From Thermohalobaculum sp951813525 (GTDB lineage: Bacteria > Pseudomonadota > Alphaproteobacteria > Rhodobacterales > Rhodobacteraceae): a stretch of DNA of 64,000 nt. Positions 58,188-64,000 of this stretch are shown piece by piece. Positions within the stretch are counted from its first letter, which is position 1; the number at the start of each line of letters is the position of its first letter. Location: assembly GCA_951813525.2 (NCBI GenBank), contig CATOTJ020000003.1, positions 1,314,030 through 1,378,029 on the forward strand, read 5' to 3'. Below the pieces are notes generated by a model that saw only the letters and a program-made list of their open reading frames with translations, ran no database searches and had not been told where the DNA came from. Position numbers and translations under genes: made by a program.

Positions 58188-61100
58188 TCAGTCCAACGTT
58201 AAAACGTGGCTGCCGCCGTTCTTCAGGAAGATATTCCACCTCCGCGCTGAAGGCCCAGTTCCAAGCGCAATGGTGTATGCACCTGGTGGCAGGTCCAGCG
58301 CCGAACCGTTCACGTGACCGGTTGCAACAACCTGCCCGCCGCGCAGCACAACGAACCCGGTCCTGATCGCGGCATCCAGCGCTTGGTTCAAGGCCTCGGG
58401 GCTGTCGGCATCGAAATAGGCCCCGCCCCCGGCTTGCGCCCAGTCACGGAACTGGTCCTTCAACTCCTGATCGTCCAGCGCAAATCCGACGATATTGACT
58501 TGAATATCAAAGCCAAGTGATTTGAGCCGCTTGATCTCGGCGCCCGGATCGCCGTCACAGGTTTCTTCGCCATCGGTCAGCAGAACGATAACGGTATCGC
58601 GACCGGCTTCCTCCAGGTCTCCCGCCGCGGCAGCCAGCGAGGCCCCAATCGGCGTCTTGGCAAGATTGATCGGTTTAAACGATTTGACCGCCTTGCGCAC
58701 CGCCGCCCGGTCCAACGGCGCAAGCGGCATCTCCAGATCAGTACGACACGACCCTTCGCCGCCTTCGCCGAATATCCGCAGTGCAAACGGAACGTCGTCC
58801 GGCAACACTTTGTCCGTCAAAGTCAGCAGTGCATCGCGGGCAATTCGATAACGCCGGACACCGTCCAATCGTTTCAACATGCTGCCCGACCCGTCCAAAA
58901 TAATCTCGACGGCGCGAGCACCGGCCAAGCTGTTCGGACCGGCTTCCACCTGCAATGATGCAGGCTCGGGCGGCGCCGGCGAAAATGTCACTTCGATCCG
59001 ATAGGCGGCGGGCCTGCGCAACCAAGCCGCGGCCCGACGGAAAGCCAGCGACATTCGTGATTGGCTGGTCAAATAATCGACATACCCACCGCCGATAACG
59101 GACCAATCGCGGAATGTTTCCAAAATCCGCCGCGGCGTTCGCCGGTTCGGCGCTGTCGGCACGCCAACTGCAAAGACCATCGGATACGATTTACCGAAGC
59201 TTCGCCAAAGTTTCGAATTCAGCTTTGCGCCGTTAGACTGCTGGTCGGTCACGACCAAGATCGCGTGGACCCCGTCACGCTCGGCCAGCGCATCGGACGC
59301 TGCCAACATCGACAGCTCGGCATTGGACGAGTTCAGATTGCGATCATAACTCACCAGCGCCGAGGCCGCACGCTGACGATCTCCTGTCCACTTAGTCAAA
59401 AGCAGCGCCGGACTTTGCGAGAACGGCAGAAAATTGACCTCGTCCCGCCCCGGCTCCAGATCCTGCGCGAACAATCTGACGCCATTTTGGATCTGGTTCA
59501 AATAGGACGAAACGCTGCCAGACGTATCCCAGGTTATGACCATCGACCGCGGTGGTTCGTGAACACGGACAAAGTACCGACCGGCGGCCAACCAAGCCGT
59601 CGCCTCCAGCCTTTGTGGAGATGCGCGGTGAAATTCGACGGCAATCGATTCGCCATCGGCGCCTTTCACTTCAGCCAATGCCGAGATTGACGGCCGGTCC
59701 GTCAATGCGATGACCACATCGCCGCCGGGCTCTGGAATGTCCAGCCGATACCAATCCTCGTCGATACCCAGTTCAACCGTGCCGGTGGTGGCACTGTTCA
59801 ACGCAAGCGCCGCCGCAGTCTCGGGCGTATCCCCGGCGTCAGACACGACCGCAGGCGCGGGCGTGGGATGAAGCCATTCATAGACGCCCTCGGCGCCCAA
59901 CTCCGTCCATTCGCCCAAGGCCGAGCGATAGTCGGCGGAAATCTCTCGCTCCAAGACTTCCAGGCGGTCCGGCAGCGCGATCACTTCGCGCGGATCGTCC
60001 GGCACAATCGTCAGCTTAAGATACCGCACCCATATCGGCGCCGCGAATTGCAGCTCCGAAACCCCGGCATCGGGTGTCAAAACCCACGGGACGGGCAAGC
60101 CCTGCCAAGGTCCAAGCGGACCATCCATCGAATATTCCACCCGGACCGGGCGGGCTTTTGTCTTGCTCTTGACGGCCTCGTGCAGCCGCAGCGTATTGAC
60201 CATCGCCGCACGCCCATCGCGGAACCCGATCACGATCGAAGGTGGCTCGCGCCATTCCTTGTCGGCTGGACGCAGAAATGGACCATTCTTGTCAGTGGTC
60301 AGCAGATCGTCGACGACGTGGTTCGGGTTGGAATAGTAGACGATATGTCCACCCCTCGCCGGAACAGCGAGATCGAGATTGCGCTCGCTATCCAGCACAA
60401 CACCGGTGGCGGCAATGACCTGCATCTCACCGATCGAAACGGAACCGCCGCGTTCCCCCGGCTCGCGGTTCGATAACGGCACCAACCGGACATGCGTCGC
60501 GGCGACCTGCGCGTCAAAAGCAAAGTGCTGCGGATCGGATTGCGGCGCCATTTGGCCGGTCAGCGCCGATTCGAAAAGCGTCCCGTCCGTCGACGTCTCA
60601 ATGCGGAAATCTTTGAGGAGGGTTTCGGGCGGCGATCCCGCCTGATTGTGCCGCAGGATCACGCCAGCCAACGGGACCGGCATGTCCCCTGCCAGATCGA
60701 CCATCAAGTCGTATTTCACAACTTTCCCGGCACTCAACGTCACGGCACGTGCAGGAACCGCCAGTCCATCAATCAGGTTCTTGCGCTTCTCAATCGTATT
60801 TCCACCAAGCGCCAACCCGGCGACATTAAGGCCTCCCAGCATCGCCTCTGGCAGGGTCCATATCGCACCTGGTGAAACTGCCGCGGCATCAGGGTCCGAG
60901 ACAAGCGCGGCCTCGGCATGGGCAACAGGACTGTCGGATCCATCGAAAAAGGCCGCAATCTCGACATGGCCCCGGAATTGGTCCGGCGCATCCGGAGTGA
61001 TTGCGACCGTGACACCTACCTTCGCAGCCTCACCCGGCGCCAAGGTGACAACGGATCGATCCAACTCGATCGACCAGCGATTGTGGTCGACATGCGCGCG

Positions 61101-62450
61101 CAAATTCAGGTCGCGGGTCATGTCACCGGCGTTTCGCAGTGTCAGCAATCCGGTGACAGTTTGCGTGCGACGAAGAAAGGCGGCGACCGTATCGGCATCG
61201 AGAGAAAGTGAGGCCTCGATTTGCAGCTTTGGAGGCACAGGATAATCGAGGATCGCAAGCTCATAAACGCCAGTTGATCCACGAAACTCGACGACGCTCT
61301 GGGCTCCGGCCGGAACTGTCAACGACCAACGGCCAGGCCCGTCCGATTTAACGGTGCGCAAACGCCGCAGTGACGTCGTCCGCCAGGTATCGTCGCCAGA
61401 GGGGTCGGGATCGCTGAACAATCGGACACCGATTGCTTGCGGCTGATCCTCCGGCTTTCTGTGGACCAGAGTGTAGGTTGTTTCCGCCGCGCGAACCGGC
61501 ATTCGGTAAAGATCACTATTCCCGATCAAGCTGCCACGAAAGACGCCGTCCGGCGGGAAAGAAGCGGGCGCGATTGAAAGATTATTTGGTTCCAGATCAG
61601 CGATAGGCACCAAACTCGGTAACCGGCTTACCGTAAAGGCATAAGGTTCAACGGTCGGTTGCGAGCCATACACCTTCAGGAGGTAGTCGCCGCCATCCAA
61701 TCCGGCCTGCCAGACCAGGGGGTCGGGATTTTTGTCCTTCGCAGGGATCGTCAAACGAACCAAGCCGGTCGTATTCGGCCCCCAGCTTCGCGAGATCTGA
61801 ACCTTATAGGCCTTGTCCGTCGTCTCGAACTCTATCGCGATCCGCTTTTGCCCATATAGCGTTATCCGGTAGAGGTCGCTGTCGCGGCCCAGGTCAAGCA
61901 GGCCGGTGCGACGCTCACCGAAAGCAACCGCGACGGCCTGACCCTTTGTCCCGTTCGGCTCGATCTCGTTGACCTTGGGGCCGGCATCCGGGTCGGGCGC
62001 TGCGGCGGTTGCTTCGCTCCCGGCATCAGGCGCGGGACCCTGATCGATGACGCGGAAAAGATAGCGACCCGACTTGCCCTTGATCTGGACTGTATAACGA
62101 CCAGGCGGCAGAGATAAGTTCGACAGGCGCGCAATGCGCCCGCTTGGCGATGCCGAGACGACCTTGGTGCCGCCCGGATCAAAAAGGGTGATCCCGGTGA
62201 CGCCCTCTCCAACTGCCTGCAATCGCCAGAGGCGCAAGCCGTGGATGTCAAATGTCAGAAAATCGAGATCTCGCTTGTTGTCGAACGAACCGATCAATGT
62301 CCGGTCGGCATCCAGCGCCTGCGCTTCGTCTGCTTTGTTATTTGGCTCGGCTTCAATTGTCTTGGCGAAGGAATTCGAACCCGATAACAGCGCCAAGGCC
62401 ACCAGCCCCGCACAGTAAAAGCATCGCCGCATCCAAGAAAACGGCTGCAT
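58188..62450 (-). CDS. Large exported multidomain protein with PPC-like, discoidin-like and two VWA modules
   Basis: 1420 residues, signal peptide 1-29 (ending NSFA-KTIE). Repeated PPC-like beta domains begin with the EPN motif: IEAEPNNKADEAQ, VNEIEPNGTKGQA and IADLEPNNLSIA. A CARDB/NEW3-like region (about 410-520) and a discoidin-like stretch (about 590-690) follow. Two VWA domains come last: WDTSGSVSSY near residue 975 and ILDGSGSMLK near 1185, the second with a full MIDAS pattern (DGSGS, then TPIGASL and LLTDGEETCDGDPG). A small beta domain closes the chain. It is likely periplasmic or surface-located and binds partners through metal. It is divergent from the transglutaminase-like gene. 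Confidence 0.85.
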   Translation of the reverse strand: MQPFSWMRRCFYCAGLVALALLSGSNSFAKTIEAEPNNKADEAQALDADRTLIGSFDNKRDLDFLTFDIHGLRLWRLQAVGEGVTGITLFDPGGTKVVSASPSGRIARLSNLSLPPGRYTVQIKGKSGRYLFRVIDQGPAPDAGSEATAAAPDPDAGPKVNEIEPNGTKGQAVAVAFGERRTGLLDLGRDSDLYRITLYGQKRIAIEFETTDKAYKVQISRSWGPNTTGLVRLTIPAKDKNPDPLVWQAGLDGGDYLLKVYGSQPTVEPYAFTVSRLPSLVPIADLEPNNLSIAPASFPPDGVFRGSLIGNSDLYRMPVRAAETTYTLVHRKPEDQPQAIGVRLFSDPDPSGDDTWRTTSLRRLRTVKSDGPGRWSLTVPAGAQSVVEFRGSTGVYELAILDYPVPPKLQIEASLSLDADTVAAFLRRTQTVTGLLTLRNAGDMTRDLNLRAHVDHNRWSIELDRSVVTLAPGEAAKVGVTVAITPDAPDQFRGHVEIAAFFDGSDSPVAHAEAALVSDPDAAAVSPGAIWTLPEAMLGGLNVAGLALGGNTIEKRKNLIDGLAVPARAVTLSAGKVVKYDLMVDLAGDMPVPLAGVILRHNQAGSPPETLLKDFRIETSTDGTLFESALTGQMAPQSDPQHFAFDAQVAATHVRLVPLSNREPGERGGSVSIGEMQVIAATGVVLDSERNLDLAVPARGGHIVYYSNPNHVVDDLLTTDKNGPFLRPADKEWREPPSIVIGFRDGRAAMVNTLRLHEAVKSKTKARPVRVEYSMDGPLGPWQGLPVPWVLTPDAGVSELQFAAPIWVRYLKLTIVPDDPREVIALPDRLEVLEREISADYRSALGEWTELGAEGVYEWLHPTPAPAVVSDAGDTPETAAALALNSATTGTVELGIDEDWYRLDIPEPGGDVVIALTDRPSISALAEVKGADGESIAVEFHRASPQRLEATAWLAAGRYFVRVHEPPRSMVITWDTSGSVSSYLNQIQNGVRLFAQDLEPGRDEVNFLPFSQSPALLLTKWTGDRQRAASALVSYDRNLNSSNAELSMLAASDALAERDGVHAILVVTDQQSNGAKLNSKLWRSFGKSYPMVFAVGVPTAPNRRTPRRILETFRDWSVIGGGYVDYLTSQSRMSLAFRRAAAWLRRPAAYRIEVTFSPAPPEPASLQVEAGPNSLAGARAVEIILDGSGSMLKRLDGVRRYRIARDALLTLTDKVLPDDVPFALRIFGEGGEGSCRTDLEMPLAPLDRAAVRKAVKSFKPINLAKTPIGASLAAAAGDLEEAGRDTVIVLLTDGEETCDGDPGAEIKRLKSLGFDIQVNIVGFALDDQELKDQFRDWAQAGGGAYFDADSPEALNQALDAAIRTGFVVLRGGQVVATGHVNGSALDLPPGAYTIALGTGPSARRWNIFLKNGGSHVLTLD

Positions 62451-62653
62451 GACTCACCCCCAAACACCGCAAAATCGAGCGATAACCCAGGCAGCCAGCT
62501 TACGACCAAAATGATCGAGTCAACAGCGCCAATTTGCCGGCGAGAATTTGGGTCGATGCTCGGGCGGGTTATGAAGCCGGTCGCCGCGTGTTATCATCCG
62601 GTCTTGAGCGTGGATCGACATGACTGTGTTGTCAGGACTAGCTGGGGGAATTC

Positions 62654-64000
62654 ATGGATAGCTGCAGTTTCTTCGTTGCGACGAATGCGCAAGTTCAAAA
62701 GCTTTGGTGCGGGGTCCGCTCGGCCGCGCTAGTCGGCGCGACCGCCGCAGCAATTTATTTGGCGCCTACCGACCAGTTACGCGCGGACACGCTGGTAGAT
62801 GGCTGTGTTCCGTCGGTTCCGGATCTTAACCTTGACGGTGTTGATCCTGCGAATGCGAGCAAGACCTTGCGGACCGCCGCTGCGGCGATTGAAAAGGCGA
62901 TTTCCGGGATACCCGATGACGCCCACGATACCCTCGCTGTCTTGCTGAATGGCGATTTGGAGCCCGGAACGCTCGCCGCGTGGGTTGGCAGCGAGATCGC
63001 ACTGGCCCCGTACCGGGGAACACTGCGTGGTGCGCGCGGAACGATCCTGACGCGCGAGGGCAACAGCCTGGATCGGGCATTGTTGCTCTCCGAATTGCTG
63101 TCGGGCGCCGGCTATGATGTCCGCTTGGCGCGGCGGCAATTGACGACCGATCAGGCCCGGGCGTTGTTGTCGCCCCCTGCGGCACCCACCCGCACCGATC
63201 TTGGTCTGCCAACGACTGACTTCGCCGATTTCGGCGTCCTTGGATTTGATAGCGCGCAGCTTGCTGCAACCCGGGACGCGATGACTAAACAGGATGCGGC
63301 GTGCCGTGCCGCTGCGCAGGACAGAATTGATGCGCAGGTCCGCGTACTTGCCGAAAAACTGGCGATGGGGCCGACTGAAGCGGACAGCGACGCTGCGATC
63401 GCAGCACTGATGGATCACTGGTGGGTACAGGCAACGCTCGGCGACGGTGTATGGGTCGATGCCGACCCCAGTGCCGGAATTCTCGCAGCCGCCGCACCAG
63501 AAGAGACCTATGCAATTGCGGACTTGCCGGATAACCTGAAACACGGTTTCAAGTTGGAACTCGTTGTCGAATTCACAAGCGTCGACGGCAAGCGCCGAAC
63601 TGAACCATTGCTAACGCATGCCGCGCCAACTGCTGATACTGCGTTCAGGCCGCTAATCTTGTCCAACCAACCACTCCCGGCACCGGTCGTGCCCGGATAC
63701 GGTGAGGATGATGGAGCAAGCGCCGAGTATCTGGACAAGGTAATCAACTCATCAGGTTGGGTGCCTGTGCTGATCGCAAATGGCGGCCTGATCGAAGGCG
63801 CGACCTTCTCGATGGACGGCGCCGTCGAAACCGCAAACGAGAAATCGGCGGCTGCGCTGCGGCAGGCTGGTCCTCGCAAACTCGCAGAAGGTGCAGGCGG
63901 CCTGCTGTCAGGTGGTGGCCTGGGCGGCGGCATCGGTGGTGGCCAGAAAAAGAATGCGCCCGTTGAAGAGGTGTTGAGCGGTCTTTGGTTGAACATCACC
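62654..64000 (+). CDS. Transglutaminase-like exported protein, N-terminal part (runs off the window)
   Basis: 449 residues visible, reading frame open to the end. The N-terminal region contains a hydrophobic stretch (SAALVGATAAAIYLAP). A transglutaminase-like core follows: LTREGNSLDRALLLSELLSGAGYDVRLA matches the nucleophile region, with Ser in the Cys position. DHWWVQATLGDGVWVDADPSAG provides the His and Asp. A Gly-rich linker (GGLLSGGGLGGGIGGG) lies near residue 420. It is probably a non-peptidase relative acting in the periplasm with the divergent VWA protein (inference). Confidence 0.72.
   Translation, partial: MDSCSFFVATNAQVQKLWCGVRSAALVGATAAAIYLAPTDQLRADTLVDGCVPSVPDLNLDGVDPANASKTLRTAAAAIEKAISGIPDDAHDTLAVLLNGDLEPGTLAAWVGSEIALAPYRGTLRGARGTILTREGNSLDRALLLSELLSGAGYDVRLARRQLTTDQARALLSPPAAPTRTDLGLPTTDFADFGVLGFDSAQLAATRDAMTKQDAACRAAAQDRIDAQVRVLAEKLAMGPTEADSDAAIAALMDHWWVQATLGDGVWVDADPSAGILAAAAPEETYAIADLPDNLKHGFKLELVVEFTSVDGKRRTEPLLTHAAPTADTAFRPLILSNQPLPAPVVPGYGEDDGASAEYLDKVINSSGWVPVLIANGGLIEGATFSMDGAVETANEKSAAALRQAGPRKLAEGAGGLLSGGGLGGGIGGGQKKNAPVEEVLSGLWLNIT

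Overview
The window looks like chromosomal DNA of a GC-rich alphaproteobacterium, most probably of the Rhodobacteraceae/Roseobacter group. The basis is the gene order lptA-lptB-rpoN-hpf-ptsN, a GapR (DUF2312) gene, a DUF1150 gene beside an Hsp20 gene, DUF1244, a DmdC-type acyl-CoA dehydrogenase and many short tightly packed operons. This is inference from families and gene order; there is no rRNA gene to confirm it. No tRNA, rRNA or CRISPR array was seen.

Layout. 1-5.4 kb: an acetyltransferase tail, a PAS protein, then a + strand run with a class III aminotransferase, a GFA protein, DUF952, pyrD, ArsC-like and LysE genes. 5.4-14.4 kb: an AhpD-like protein, a sulfotransferase, mnmD divergent from an MnmC-type FAD oxidoreductase, a lone phnM, DUF1989, a serine hydrolase with an MFS transporter, and a succinate-semialdehyde-type dehydrogenase. 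14.5-19.5 kb: LPS export (lptA, lptB), sigma-54, ribosome hibernation, PTS-Ntr and small heat-shock genes. 19.6-29.7 kb: a sterol-desaturase-like protein, a lower-GC SNase-like gene, an FAD/GcvT demethylating dehydrogenase with a WYL regulator, a Rieske oxygenase, an arginine-rich lipoprotein, and a lipase with a possible partner. 29.9-38.3 kb: a long minus-strand fatty-acid oxidation block behind a MerR regulator whose upstream region holds two nested palindromes. 38.4-52.2 kb: thioesterases, hydrolases, an Ivy-like secreted protein, MATE, pyruvate kinase, DUF1244, gapR, a nuclease/phosphatase, DUF1444, an orphan NtrC-like regulator and an OmpA lipoprotein.

52.8-55.4 kb is the most striking part. 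It is a 2.58 kb IS1595-type transposon with 24-bp terminal inverted repeats (one mismatch). Its transposase stop codon overlaps the start of an MT-A70 DNA adenine methylase. That gene is followed by a BglII/BstYI-like restriction endonuclease and a 56-residue ORF, all in one overlapping operon. The genes on its two sides are different, and both are cut at their 3' ends: oligoendopeptidase F on the left, a SAM/cyclase/AAA protein on the right. This suggests recombination between two copies of the element rather than a single insertion.

58.2-64 kb: a 1420-residue exported protein with PPC-like, discoidin-like and two VWA modules, divergent from a partial exported transglutaminase-like protein whose catalytic Cys position appears to be Ser. 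This pair could be a surface or envelope system of unknown function.
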